Source of the DNA: STF1-138 sp035356975 | GTDB taxonomy: Bacteria; Patescibacteriota; Patescibacteriia; UBA1558; S5-K13 | Reading direction: 5' to 3' | Length of the DNA stretch: 18,372 bases | Assembly (NCBI GenBank): GCA_035356975.1 | Contig: DAORGW010000018.1 | Span: forward strand, 1 to 18,372 | Shown: one piece after another, positions 1 through 6,460 of the stretch | Numbering within the stretch: the first letter of the stretch is position 1 | How the letters are laid out: each line of letters begins with the position of its first letter | Notes under the pieces: generated by a model | What the model saw: only the letters and a program-made list of their open reading frames with translations | Database searches by the model: none | What the model was told of the DNA's origin: nothing | Made by a program: the position numbers and the translations under genes

Positions 1-1084
1 TTGCTCTTGTGATATTAAATCCTTTTGTATCATATTCAATTTTTAGTTCTTGTAACTTTGCTTTAATTTGTTTTTCATCAGTTTTTAATATATCAACCCC
101 AGTATACTTCATAATTATTTCTCTGTAATCATATCTTTCCCATTTTTTCCCTAAATCAATATCAAAATTTTTAATCTTGAATTTTAAAGTTCCAAAAGTT
201 TCTTGTGCGACATATTTATACATTTCTTCAACGAGTTCCATTCCCATTTCATAGTCAGCATAAGCCCAATAAAATTCCATTTGTGTATAATCCTGTAAAT
301 GTTCCGCGTCCATTCCTTCATTTCTAAACTGTCTTCCTATTTCAAAAGTTTTATCATATCCAGCAACCATTAATTGTTTCTGCCACAATTCTCCGGTAGA
401 AATTCGAAGGAATACATCAATATCAAGTGCATTGTGATGAGTTACAAATGGTCTTGCATCAGCACCACCAGTTGTTACCTCAAGTACCGGTGTTTCAACC
501 TCTAGAAATCCGCGATCCAATAAAAATTTCCTCATTGAATTCCAAAATTTTGATCTTTTTACAAACATGTCTTTTATTTCCGGATTACACAAAATATCTA
601 AATATCTTTTTCTGAGTCTTTCCTCTTCATCTTTAAATCCATGCCATTTTTCAGGAAGTGGTCGCAAAGATTTTGAAAGAAATTTCCAATCATTTACCAT
701 TATACTTTTTTCACCCTTATGAGTTGTAAAACAATTACCATTAATTTCTAAAAAATCTCCAACATCAACTAAATTTACAAATTGTTTATATTTTTCATCT
801 CCAATTTCTTTTTTTGATAAAGCAATTTGTATTATTCCGCTATCATCTTGAATTTGAGCAAATGTTAAATTTCCATGAGACCTATTACTTCTAAGACGTC
901 CAACAATAAAAAATCGGGGATGTTTTTTCTCCAAATCATCAAATTTATCAATAACATTTTTTATATAATAATCACGCTGAGCTTTTGCTGGATATGGGTC
1001 AATTCCTAGTTCTCTGATTCTTTCTAATCTTTTAATTCTAATTTCATATTCATCAGATGGATTTAAAACTTGTTTTTCTGTCAT
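1..1084 (-). CDS. lysS: Lysyl-tRNA synthetase, class II (3' part beyond window)
   Basis: Class II aminoacyl-tRNA synthetase that charges tRNA-Lys in the cytoplasm. The 361 visible residues read from ATG at 1084 to the window edge. An N-terminal OB-fold anticodon-binding region covers about residues 57-140. The class II catalytic core follows: RKRYLDIL (158-165), motif 1 around VETPVL (196-201), the FLRISTGEL stretch (225-233) and motif 2, RQFRNEGMDAEH (251-262), ending in DYTQMEFYWAY. This combination is diagnostic of LysS rather than AsnS or AspS. Motif 3 and the C-terminus lie outside the window. The common lysS form has an E where the residues after FLRI read STGEL, a small variation. It lies downstream of the DGR reverse transcriptase on the same strand with a 116-nt gap that carries two short palindromes, so it may have its own promoter. 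Confidence 0.96.
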   Translation of the reverse strand, partial: MTEKQVLNPSDEYEIRIKRLERIRELGIDPYPAKAQRDYYIKNVIDKFDDLEKKHPRFFIVGRLRSNRSHGNLTFAQIQDDSGIIQIALSKKEIGDEKYKQFVNLVDVGDFLEINGNCFTTHKGEKSIMVNDWKFLSKSLRPLPEKWHGFKDEEERLRKRYLDILCNPEIKDMFVKRSKFWNSMRKFLLDRGFLEVETPVLEVTTGGADARPFVTHHNALDIDVFLRISTGELWQKQLMVAGYDKTFEIGRQFRNEGMDAEHLQDYTQMEFYWAYADYEMGMELVEEMYKYVAQETFGTLKFKIKNFDIDLGKKWERYDYREIIMKYTGVDILKTDEKQIKAKLQELKIEYDTKGFNITRA

Positions 1085-1098
1085 AAAATTTTATTTGG

Positions 1099-1127
1099 AC
1101 CTCGCAGGTTGCCAACCTCGCAGGTTG
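1099..1127. repeat. Tandem GC-rich 13-bp repeat with palindromic core
   Basis: The 13-mer acctcgcaggttg occurs at 1099-1111 and again at 1115-1127. The second copy sits in the perfect hairpin aacct-cgc-aggtt (1114-1126). It lies just upstream of lysS in an otherwise AT-only spacer. It resembles the small REP-like palindromes seen in other spacers of this window. Function unknown. Confidence 0.6.
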
Positions 1128-1200
1128 ATTAAATTTAAATAGTAAAAATAGCTAATTTAAGCTTATTTATTAATATTATTATACTCAATTTTTTAGATAA

Positions 1201-2421
1201 TTAAAAGTTGACAATATATAAATACTGTATTATAAAAACAATAATTTTATAAAAAAATCTACAATTTTTTTTAGTAAATACAGATTTATAATCTTTCTTA
1301 GAAAATAAATGTATAAAATACTTATTTAACTTATTTTCAAAAATATGTTTTCTTAAATTAAAACTATTGGCATGAATAAAATGTCCATAATAAGAGTTTA
1401 TCATTGGAATCATTTTCTTCATTATTTTAATAGAAAACTTATTTTTTTTATTTATTGAATATATTTTGTTCTTAAATCTTTTAACGACTTTCTGTTTTAC
1501 TAGTGTATATGTTGGTTTTATAAAATATCCCAAAAAGCTAATTCCTTTTCTTGTGTCCTGTAAATAAATTTTTTTATAATTAATTTCTAAATTTAGTCGC
1601 GTATTTAAAAAATTATCTATTGCAGGAACAAGTAATTTTAAATTATTTTTACTTTTATCAATGATTATAAAATCATCTACATAACGTAAATAGCTATTAC
1701 AACAAAGCTCATCTTTTATAAAATGGTCTAATTCATTTAAATAAATATTTGCAAAAAACTGACTTGTTAAATTTCCTATTGGTAAGCCAGCGCCATATGA
1801 ATAAAAAAGTGATTTACTTTTTGGAATTAATTTTTTTAAATTTAAATTTCCTCTATAAATAAAATTTTCGCATGGGTTGTGAAAAATAATTTTTTTAGTA
1901 AGCCACAAAATGTCTTCAAACCAGTCCTTGTCATCACAAAAAGAAAAATATTTCTTAATTCTTTCTTCAATCAAATCATACAAAATTTGTTTATTTATAG
2001 AACGAAAAAAACTCGAAATATCAAGCTTTAAATAAAAACTATTGTTACTAAAATAATTTATTTCTAGAATATTTTTCCTAAGATAGTTGACTGCCTCATG
2101 AGTGCCTTTTCCTTGCCTATTAGCAAATGAAGAAAAAATAAATGATTTATCAAAAACATCATAAAGTTCATTATATAGCAAATGATGAACTATTCTATCT
2201 CTAAAATCTGCTGCAAATATTTCTCTTACTGTTGGACTTTTAATGATAAAATAAATATGCCTAGAAATTTCATAACGACGTGACTGTAAATCATATAATA
2301 AGTTTAAAAGATTTTTTTCTCTATTTAGTTCAAAATTTAATGCATTTATTGTGTTCTTTTTTCCTTTTTTACATTCTTTGTATGCTAAATATAGTTTTTC
2401 AAGAGTAAATATTGTAGACAT
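1201..2421 (-). CDS. DGR reverse transcriptase
   Basis: RNA-dependent DNA polymerase that copies the template-repeat RNA into adenine-mutagenised cDNA for transfer into the variable repeat. The 406-residue protein has RT motif A LKLDISSFF (131-139, D134). Motif B reads GLPIGNLTSQ (212-221), whose IGxxxSQ form is characteristic of DGR enzymes, unlike the usual QG form of group II intron RTs. Motif C is YVDD (247-250), and a motif-E-like KGISFLGY follows (292-299). There is no maturase, endonuclease or integrase domain, as expected for a DGR RT. The lysine- and aromatic-rich C-terminal extension is unassigned. The start at 2421 lies 37 nt after the TR end, so TR and RT probably share a transcript. 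Identification is firm because the cognate TR, VR and Avd are adjacent. Confidence 0.97.
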   Translation of the reverse strand: MSTIFTLEKLYLAYKECKKGKKNTINALNFELNREKNLLNLLYDLQSRRYEISRHIYFIIKSPTVREIFAADFRDRIVHHLLYNELYDVFDKSFIFSSFANRQGKGTHEAVNYLRKNILEINYFSNNSFYLKLDISSFFRSINKQILYDLIEERIKKYFSFCDDKDWFEDILWLTKKIIFHNPCENFIYRGNLNLKKLIPKSKSLFYSYGAGLPIGNLTSQFFANIYLNELDHFIKDELCCNSYLRYVDDFIIIDKSKNNLKLLVPAIDNFLNTRLNLEINYKKIYLQDTRKGISFLGYFIKPTYTLVKQKVVKRFKNKIYSINKKNKFSIKIMKKMIPMINSYYGHFIHANSFNLRKHIFENKLNKYFIHLFSKKDYKSVFTKKNCRFFYKIIVFIIQYLYIVNF

Positions 2422-2458
2422 AATAAAAAAGACTGGGGCTGAAAAAATGGGAATGCTA

Positions 2459-2588
2459 GGACACAGCGTACATAGTTTTCATTGTCCTTATCGTCGTTGT
2501 TGGTGTTGCCATCGTTGAAATTGACGTTCCAAGAATTATTGGGATTGTCAAAGTATGTTGTAGATGACCAATAGTTGTCGCTCACTGT
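2459..2588 (-). repeat. DGR template repeat (TR)
   Basis: This 130-bp non-coding template aligns without gaps to the VR at 3171-3300. There are 16 mismatches, all at sense-strand adenines of TR (T on the plus strand). In VR, 8 have become G, 5 T and 3 C. None of the 83 non-adenine positions differ, while 16 of 47 adenines do. Read in the VR frame, TR holds 12 AAC/AAT codons, the codon type that gives the widest range after adenine mutagenesis; 8 of the 12 are altered in VR. Both ends are sharp: similarity stops at 2588/3300 and at 2459/3171. The last 17 sense bases, CTATGTACGCTGTGTCC, are identical in the two repeats and are the likely initiation-of-mutagenic-homing core. Confidence 0.97.
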
Positions 2589-2591
2589 AAA

Positions 2592-2661
2592 AGTTCCTAA
2601 CTTACAATATAATAAATAATCATTATCCTCTGTTAAAATATTTTAACAAAGAGTAGGAACT
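2592..2661 (-). promoter_or_regulatory. Nested inverted repeat directly before TR
   Basis: The 8-bp arms agttccta (2592-2599) and taggaact (2654-2661) enclose an 18-bp perfect palindrome, tgttaaaatattttaaca (2631-2648). In the sense strand this structure ends 3 nt before TR begins. It could form the 5' leader fold of the template RNA or mark a processing point; that role is inferred from position only. The rest of the avd-TR spacer (2589-2717) shows no gene. Confidence 0.5.
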
Positions 2662-2717
2662 GAATTCCCTTCCCTCGCTTTTTTACCTAACAGATAAAAA
2701 ATTCTGGGGAATATATT

Positions 2718-3065
2718 TTATATCTTTTTCCAGCCCTCAGCTTGTTTAGATAAATTAACTGCTCTTTCCATAATATATAAATAACCTTTTTCAGCACCAA
2801 ATTGTTTTAATTCATTAGCAATTCTAATTAAAATTATTATGGATTCAATTGACCAAATTAATTCTTTAAATAAACCTTGTCTTTTTTCTAAGTCTTTTTC
2901 ATTATTAATTTCTATAATTAATTTTATCACGGAAAGATTAGATTTTATTATTTCAGAACCCAAAAGATATTTATATTGTTTACTAAATTTAGGAATACGG
3001 AGATATAATTCATGCAATAATTCAAATGCAGTGTTATAAATATGTAAATGTGAATAATAAGCCAT
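2718..3065 (-). CDS. avd: DGR accessory variability determinant (Avd-like four-helix protein)
   Basis: Small 115-residue, all-helical, lysine-rich protein located between VR and TR. This is the position and size of Avd, the basic four-helix-bundle protein that forms a pentameric barrel, binds the DGR RT and template RNA, and is required for mutagenic homing. Visible family features are the N-terminal YNTAFELLHELYLRIPKFSK helix, the GSEIIKSNLSVIKLIIEIN helix, the SIESIIILIRIANEL helix and a final YLYIMERAVNLSKQAEGWKK helix. The FxLLxxLYxxIPKFxKxxxYxLG pattern is typical of the 'four helix bundle protein' family that includes bAvd. The start at 3065 gives the full N-terminal helix. It lies 100 nt after the target gene, with a hairpin in that spacer. 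Family assignment rests on pattern plus context. Confidence 0.88.
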   Translation of the reverse strand: MAYYSHLHIYNTAFELLHELYLRIPKFSKQYKYLLGSEIIKSNLSVIKLIIEINNEKDLEKRQGLFKELIWSIESIIILIRIANELKQFGAEKGYLYIMERAVNLSKQAEGWKKI

Positions 3066-3076
3066 TTATATAATTT

Positions 3077-3105
3077 TATCCAGTCCCGCTATGCGGGACT
3101 GGATA
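3077..3105. repeat. 13-bp stem-loop between target gene and avd
   Basis: Perfect inverted repeat: left arm 3077-3089 (tatccagtcccgc), 3-nt loop tat, right arm 3093-3105. It is GC-rich compared with the local background. In the sense direction it follows the target gene and precedes avd by 12 nt. There is no T-run after it on the minus strand, so a simple intrinsic terminator is unlikely. It may act as an RNA-stability or processing hairpin, or be another copy of the short GC palindromes in this genome. Confidence 0.6.
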
Positions 3106-3130
3106 GATAATCAAATAACCAAATATCCAA

Positions 3131-3159
3131 TCCCCCCACCATGAAACATGGTGGGGGGA
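3131..3159 (-). promoter_or_regulatory. GC-rich hairpin/cruciform just after VR (DGR target-recognition element)
   Basis: Perfect 13-bp inverted repeat with arms 3131-3143 (tccccccaccatg) and 3147-3159 and a 3-nt loop aaa. It starts 11 nt beyond the sense end of VR and 6 nt after the target gene's stop codon. In the Bordetella phage DGR, a GC-rich hairpin/cruciform directly downstream of VR is needed for efficient target recognition. Position and composition match that element. No such hairpin follows TR, which fits the one-way transfer from TR to VR. Confidence 0.75.
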
Positions 3160-3165
3160 GGGAAT

Positions 3166-4131
3166 TCATCGGACACAGCGTACATAGTAGTCATCGTCCT
3201 TACCGTCGACGTAGGTGTTGCCATCGATGAAACTGACGTTCCAAGAATTATTGGGAAGGTCAAAGTATGCTGTAGAGGACCAATAGCCGTCGCCCACTGT
3301 TGCTGGAAAAACATCTGTATCAATAGCTGGATATACTTTACCATAATCTACTATTGATAATAATTCCTTGATATTTGGCAATCTCCAGTCAGTATATCCT
3401 GCTGTTTCATCTGATTCACAAGTAGAAGTTGCTGTAGTCCAGTTCATGGTTGTTGCTGATCCGGTTTCACAATCAGATCCACTTAGTCCTTCACTACATT
3501 TCTTCCACATTAGACCAGTTGAATTGTCTGTTATTGTTCCATCACTATTATCTGTATAGCTTCTTGCTTGTCCTTTTTGATAATCACCGTCTTGACCTGT
3601 GCCAGTGCATGATATTGGATTACCACTTACATCATAACAAGTTGTCTGACCTGTTTTTAGTGGTTGTGATGGACTTGATGTTCCTGTTACTCCAAATATA
3701 TTTACCCCTGATAGAATGTTGCCTGCTTGTAGGTCTGTGTCTATGGTTGTTAGATTAGTTGCTGTGTAATAACCAGCACTTATTGCTGGTGTTGTACTTG
3801 ATATTTCTCTTGTTTGAATTGTTCCAGTTATTCCCATATAGTCAGCCGTTGTTAACATCTTGTCTGCATCAATATCTGGTATTGCTTCATAGATTTGTTT
3901 TAGGGTGTAGAAAGTACTTGCTGGTGTTCCTGATGAATTTAGATCATGTTCTCCTTCATCTGCTGAACTAGTATTATCTGTTAGTTTGTCATATATATCT
4001 CCTAGCGTATAGAATGTACTTGATATTGTAGTGCCTGCTGGAAAAAGGTCTCCTGCTTTTGTAATGCTAAAAGTTATTAGAATTACAATGATTGCAAATG
4101 AAATGTTTTTTAAGATGTTTTTTGTTTTCAT
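3166..4131 (-). CDS. DGR target: secreted DUF1566 variable protein
   Basis: Exported protein of about 321 residues whose C-terminal 43 residues are encoded by VR. I prefer ATG at 4131, which puts a hydrophobic signal or anchor segment (NISFAIIVILITFSITKAG) right at the N-terminus. An upstream in-frame ATG at 4170 would add 13 residues from a palindromic repeat. The middle region has two STFYTL-x-x-IY segments and an AGNILSGVNIFGVTGT segment, the kind found in tail-fibre-like or surface proteins. The C-terminal part has the DUF1566 (C-type-lectin/FGE-like fold) signature: TGLMWKKC, MNWTTATSTCE, YTDWRLPNIKELLSIVDY, YWSSTAYF and a final YYVRCVR. The likely role is a surface-displayed ligand-binding protein whose binding face is diversified. 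VR replaces 12 residues relative to TR, mostly Asn to Gly, Leu, Ser, Ile, Tyr, Val or Asp. Confidence 0.93.
   Translation of the reverse strand: MKTKNILKNISFAIIVILITFSITKAGDLFPAGTTISSTFYTLGDIYDKLTDNTSSADEGEHDLNSSGTPASTFYTLKQIYEAIPDIDADKMLTTADYMGITGTIQTREISSTTPAISAGYYTATNLTTIDTDLQAGNILSGVNIFGVTGTSSPSQPLKTGQTTCYDVSGNPISCTGTGQDGDYQKGQARSYTDNSDGTITDNSTGLMWKKCSEGLSGSDCETGSATTMNWTTATSTCESDETAGYTDWRLPNIKELLSIVDYGKVYPAIDTDVFPATVGDGYWSSTAYFDLPNNSWNVSFIDGNTYVDGKDDDYYVRCVR
3171..3300 (-). repeat. DGR variable repeat (VR)
   Basis: Recipient copy of the TR at the 3' end of the DUF1566 gene. It starts at a sharp boundary (3300) after the GCA codon and ends one base before the last sense codon is complete. 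Sixteen substitutions from TR are all at TR adenines; one is silent (TCA to TCC) and the rest change 12 residues. The unaltered stretch in the middle encodes PNNSWNV, and the unaltered 3' core encodes YVRCV. Confidence 0.97.
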
Positions 4132-4144
4132 ATTGTTATTCTTT

Positions 4145-4179
4145 CTCCACCCATTGGGTGGCACACCCATTGGGTGGAG
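4145..4179. repeat. Paired GC-rich palindrome upstream of the DGR target gene
   Basis: Two copies of acccattgggtgg sit head to tail (4149-4161 and 4165-4177), each part of a palindrome such as ccaccca-t-tgggtgg (4147-4161). The arms 4145-4160 and 4164-4179 can pair into one long hairpin with a single mismatch. It lies 14 nt upstream of the preferred start of the DUF1566 gene and contains an alternative in-frame ATG (4170). It could influence translation of the target gene or be a REP-like repeat. Confidence 0.6.
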
Positions 4180-4182
4180 TTG

Positions 4183-4230
4183 TTATTATTTATTTAAAAT
4201 TATATTTAATTAAAATTAATTATTCTATTG
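4183..4230. repeat. Direct repeat copy 1 flanking the GYAY-repeat gene
   Basis: This 48-bp AT-rich segment matches 5334-5382 at 46 of 49 aligned columns (two substitutions and one 1-nt indel). It contains the stop codon of the GYAY-repeat gene (4220-4222) and its 3' flank. Confidence 0.75.
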
Positions 4231-5257
4231 TTCCTATTTCTGTATAATCAGAAAACAATGATTCATCTAAATCAAATACTAGTGTATTCCAAGTTGTTCC
4301 AAATAATCTTCTTGCTGTTTTTTCTGTTTTAATCCAATGTATTAGACCATTATCATCATCTACTAGATATACTTTAGGAACAGATGGTATTTTAAATAGT
4401 GTTCCTTTCTTAAATAATACATTCTTACCTAGTTTATACATTGAAAAATCAATATCTTCTTTGTTATCTACAAAACTAAAGTCTTTACCAAAGTATGAAT
4501 ACCATATAGCTTCACTTGGATAGCTATGTCTTGTATTATCTTTACTTATGAAATATACAGTTGAAATATTATTTGTTTTAATAAATGAACCATTTGTAAA
4601 GTAGCTATCTCCTGATGTTTGATTGTTGTTGTTATTTCCTTCTTGTTCTTGATTGTTATTGTTATCTTCTTCTTGTTCTTGATTGTTTTGATTTTGATTA
4701 TTCATTGATTCTAGTATGTATGTTGGTATTGCAGATGAATTATTATTTGAACCAACAATTGGTCTCTGTGAAAATGGACGCCAGTCTGTTATTACTTTGT
4801 AAGAATTATCATTGCATGTATCTGTGTTTGAACAATTAAAAGAAATATATCCGGTATTCTCATTGTATGCATAACCAGTAAATTCTCCTTCATTATTTAT
4901 TGTTACACCACTAAAGTTCACCCAACCTATGTTTTCTCCATATGCATAACCTGATAATATTCCATCTATTGTATTTATTACTTTGTAATTATTATCATTG
5001 CACGTATCTGTGTTTGAACAATTTAATGATATCCAACCTGTATTTTCATTGTATGCATAACCAGTTAACTCTGTATCTGTAATATGAACAGTACTATTTG
5101 TATCAGCAAAGTTAATCCAACCCATATTTTCACTATATGCATATTTATTTGTACTATCTATTGTTCCATTTGACATTGATGCATGTGATGTAGCAACAAA
5201 CATAGAAAAACAAAACATGAGTGCAATAAATATGATTAGTTTTTGATGTTTAGACAT
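4220..5257 (-). CDS. Secreted GYAY-repeat surface protein
   Basis: Protein of 345 residues, probably exported. Residues 1-26 form a signal peptide (LIIFIALMFCFSMF, then ATSHA). Four repeats of the type GYAYxENxGWIxF follow, near residues 39-50, 66-77, 103-115 and 128-140. The second and fourth carry a matching NCSNTDTCNDN insert that could form a disulphide. An Asn/Gln/Glu-rich low-complexity linker (about 186-214) leads to a C-terminal domain with VYFISKDNTRHSYP, FKIPSVPKVYLV and HWIKTEKTARRLFG motifs. That last domain type is common in secreted proteins of Patescibacteria but has no function I can name. It is upstream of the DGR target on the same strand and may belong to the same surface assembly. 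The gene is bracketed by near-identical direct repeats, a hint of duplication or cassette exchange. Confidence 0.85.
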   Translation of the reverse strand: MSKHQKLIIFIALMFCFSMFVATSHASMSNGTIDSTNKYAYSENMGWINFADTNSTVHITDTELTGYAYNENTGWISLNCSNTDTCNDNNYKVINTIDGILSGYAYGENIGWVNFSGVTINNEGEFTGYAYNENTGYISFNCSNTDTCNDNSYKVITDWRPFSQRPIVGSNNNSSAIPTYILESMNNQNQNNQEQEEDNNNNQEQEGNNNNNQTSGDSYFTNGSFIKTNNISTVYFISKDNTRHSYPSEAIWYSYFGKDFSFVDNKEDIDFSMYKLGKNVLFKKGTLFKIPSVPKVYLVDDDNGLIHWIKTEKTARRLFGTTWNTLVFDLDESLFSDYTEIGTIE

Positions 5258-5333
5258 AAAATTTTATTATAATTTAATTTTATATATTTATTTATTTTTA
5301 TTAACTTGTTATTATTTTTTTAATAATTAAAAA

Positions 5334-5382
5334 TTATTATTTATTTAAAATTGTATTTTAATTAAAATTAATTATTCTAGTG
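5334..5382. repeat. Direct repeat copy 2 flanking the GYAY-repeat gene
   Basis: Near-identical to 4183-4230. In the minus-strand sense the frame that matches copy 1 reads ISLE-stop, compared with GTIE-stop at the true gene end. It could therefore be the leftover 3' tail of a lost paralogue. Confidence 0.7.
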
Positions 5383-5504
5383 ATATATTTATTTATTGTA
5401 TAAAAAATAATATTATTAATTTCATTATAATAATATTATATCATATTAGCCCCCCCCGGCAAGCAACAAAAAAATCAGCCCTGGAGGTTAACCCGTGAAG
5501 TCGA

Positions 5505-5519
5505 CAACCCGGCGGGTTG
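5505..5519. repeat. Short GC-rich palindrome
   Basis: Perfect inverted repeat of caaccc (5505-5510) and gggttg (5514-5519) with loop ggc. It is similar in style to the aacct-cgc-aggtt palindrome upstream of lysS. Confidence 0.5.
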
Positions 5520-5530
5520 AATTTTAAAGT

Positions 5531-5558
5531 TTGACAACAGTTTTTAGAGAGTTATAAT
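5531..5558 (+). promoter_or_regulatory. Consensus sigma-70 type promoter, plus strand
   Basis: TTGACA at 5531-5536, 16-nt spacer, TATAAT at 5553-5558. No plus-strand gene follows until priA, nearly 1 kb away and beyond the minus-strand NYN gene. The transcript may be a short RNA ending at the hairpin at 5582-5610. Confidence 0.5.
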
Positions 5559-5581
5559 AAATAATTGGCTTAGGCCTCCGA

Positions 5582-5610
5582 GATCTCATATTTATATGGG
5601 GTCGTTTTTT
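5582..5610 (+). terminator. Intrinsic terminator-like hairpin, plus strand
   Basis: The arms gatctcata (5582-5590) and tatggggtc (5595-5603) form a 9-bp stem with three G-U pairs and loop ttta, followed by six Ts (5605-5610). It lies about 45 nt after the expected start of the 5531 promoter. Confidence 0.5.
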
Positions 5611-5640
5611 ATTTATAGGAAATTCTTTATTTTCTATATA

Positions 5641-5679
5641 AAAGAAAAAGCTCTCGTCGGGACTAACCCCTTAGAGAAC
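5641..5679 (-). terminator. Intrinsic terminator-like hairpin after the NYN gene
   Basis: On the minus strand GTTCTC (5679-5674) pairs with GAGAGC (5655-5650). An inner GGG/CCC stem is included, and TTTTTCTTTT follows. It lies about 70 nt after the NYN gene stop and probably ends that transcript. Confidence 0.5.
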
Positions 5680-5747
5680 CTATTTCATCGTGATTACATT
5701 ATTATTTTATATCTAATAAAATTAATTGTCAATACTATAAATTTTTA

Positions 5748-6287
5748 TTAATTATAATCTCTCTTGGGCCTATATTCTAATTTATTTTTAAGTGGGCTTA
5801 TGAAATCTAATATATCATTTTCTGGAGTACTTAATTTATCTAATAATGATGAATATTTTAGTTTATTTGGTGCTAAAACTTTTAATAATTTATCCTTGTT
5901 TATTAAATGTTCAATTAAACAATGAAAATCTCCATCTCCAGACACTATTACGGCTTTATTATAATTATTGAACTCAATCATTGCATGAAGTACTAATTCG
6001 GCATCTACATTTCCCTTAACAGTTCCGTCTTTAAATTCCAGCACTGGCTTAAAAATACAAATATATCCAAATTCCTGTAATTTTGTATACATTTCCTGAT
6101 TACCAGACTTATAACCTATAAATACAAAAGCCTTTTCTATTTTATATTTATCTTTTAAATACACTCTAAATCGTTTGTTGTCTAATTTCCAACCACTATA
6201 TATCTTTGTATTATTGTTATATATATCTTTTGATAATCCTAAATTTAAATTTTGACTATCTATAAATGCATAATTATTATTTATCAT
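5748..6287 (-). CDS. NYN-domain (LabA/DUF88-like) putative ribonuclease
   Basis: Protein of 179 residues with the PIN-like NYN fold, a metal-dependent nuclease family thought to act on RNA. Motifs in order are YAFIDSQNL (6-14, metal ligand D10), the KGNVDAELVLHAM helix (91-103, D95) and VIVSGDGDF (113-121, D118 and D120). These make up the acidic active site of the LabA-like group. The C-terminal tail is short and basic, with no extra OST-HTH domain. It is transcribed alone or into the surface-protein genes, although a terminator-like hairpin follows it. The cellular target is unknown. Its placement next to the DGR operon does not by itself imply a role in retrohoming. Confidence 0.9.
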   Translation of the reverse strand: MINNNYAFIDSQNLNLGLSKDIYNNNTKIYSGWKLDNKRFRVYLKDKYKIEKAFVFIGYKSGNQEMYTKLQEFGYICIFKPVLEFKDGTVKGNVDAELVLHAMIEFNNYNKAVIVSGDGDFHCLIEHLINKDKLLKVLAPNKLKYSSLLDKLSTPENDILDFISPLKNKLEYRPKRDYN

Positions 6288-6402
6288 AAAAATCGCTTTC
6301 TTTATATATTTTATAAAAATAAAAATCGCCCTGGCGACCTATTATTATCTTATAACTTTTATATAAAAAATCAAGTATTCTAATACTATTCACACTTCCA
6401 TC

Positions 6403-6431
6403 TTGGCGTTATATGCTTTTTACTTTATACT
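6403..6431 (+). promoter_or_regulatory. Probable promoter of the priA-def-fmt cluster
   Basis: TTGGCG at 6403-6408, 17-nt spacer, TATACT at 6426-6431. Transcription would start near 6438, about 60 nt before priA. Confidence 0.55.
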
Positions 6432-6460
6432 TACTATATATTATCTAATTCTACACTCTC

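Larger units (their letters stand above)
5258..5747. other. 490-bp intergenic region without a protein gene
   Basis: I see no coding region here. The part next to the GYAY gene (5258-5449) is almost pure A/T and holds a direct repeat. A run of eight Cs sits at 5450-5457. A palindrome, caaccc-ggc-gggttg, is at 5505-5519. Then come a plus-strand consensus promoter (5531-5558), a plus-strand terminator-like hairpin (5582-5610) and a minus-strand terminator-like hairpin (5641-5679). Confidence 0.7.

Noticed and set aside
2385..2585. 66-codon open frame across TR
   Set aside because: It mirrors the VR-encoded protein end because TR is the template copy; the frame runs into the RT start and lacks the rest of a DUF1566 domain. 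TR is treated as non-coding.
3111..3971. Several 60-100 codon plus-strand frames opposite the DGR target gene
   Set aside because: They are antisense shadows of the DUF1566 gene, rich in Leu/Cys runs and without domain support.
5450..5457. Run of eight Cs as a possible phase-variation tract
   Set aside because: It is not inside a coding region or placed between clear promoter boxes, so no switching role can be argued.
6326..6337. tcgccctggcga palindrome with a U-run on the minus strand ahead of the NYN gene
   Set aside because: A 2-nt loop is not possible, leaving a 4-bp stem; too weak to call a terminator or attenuator.
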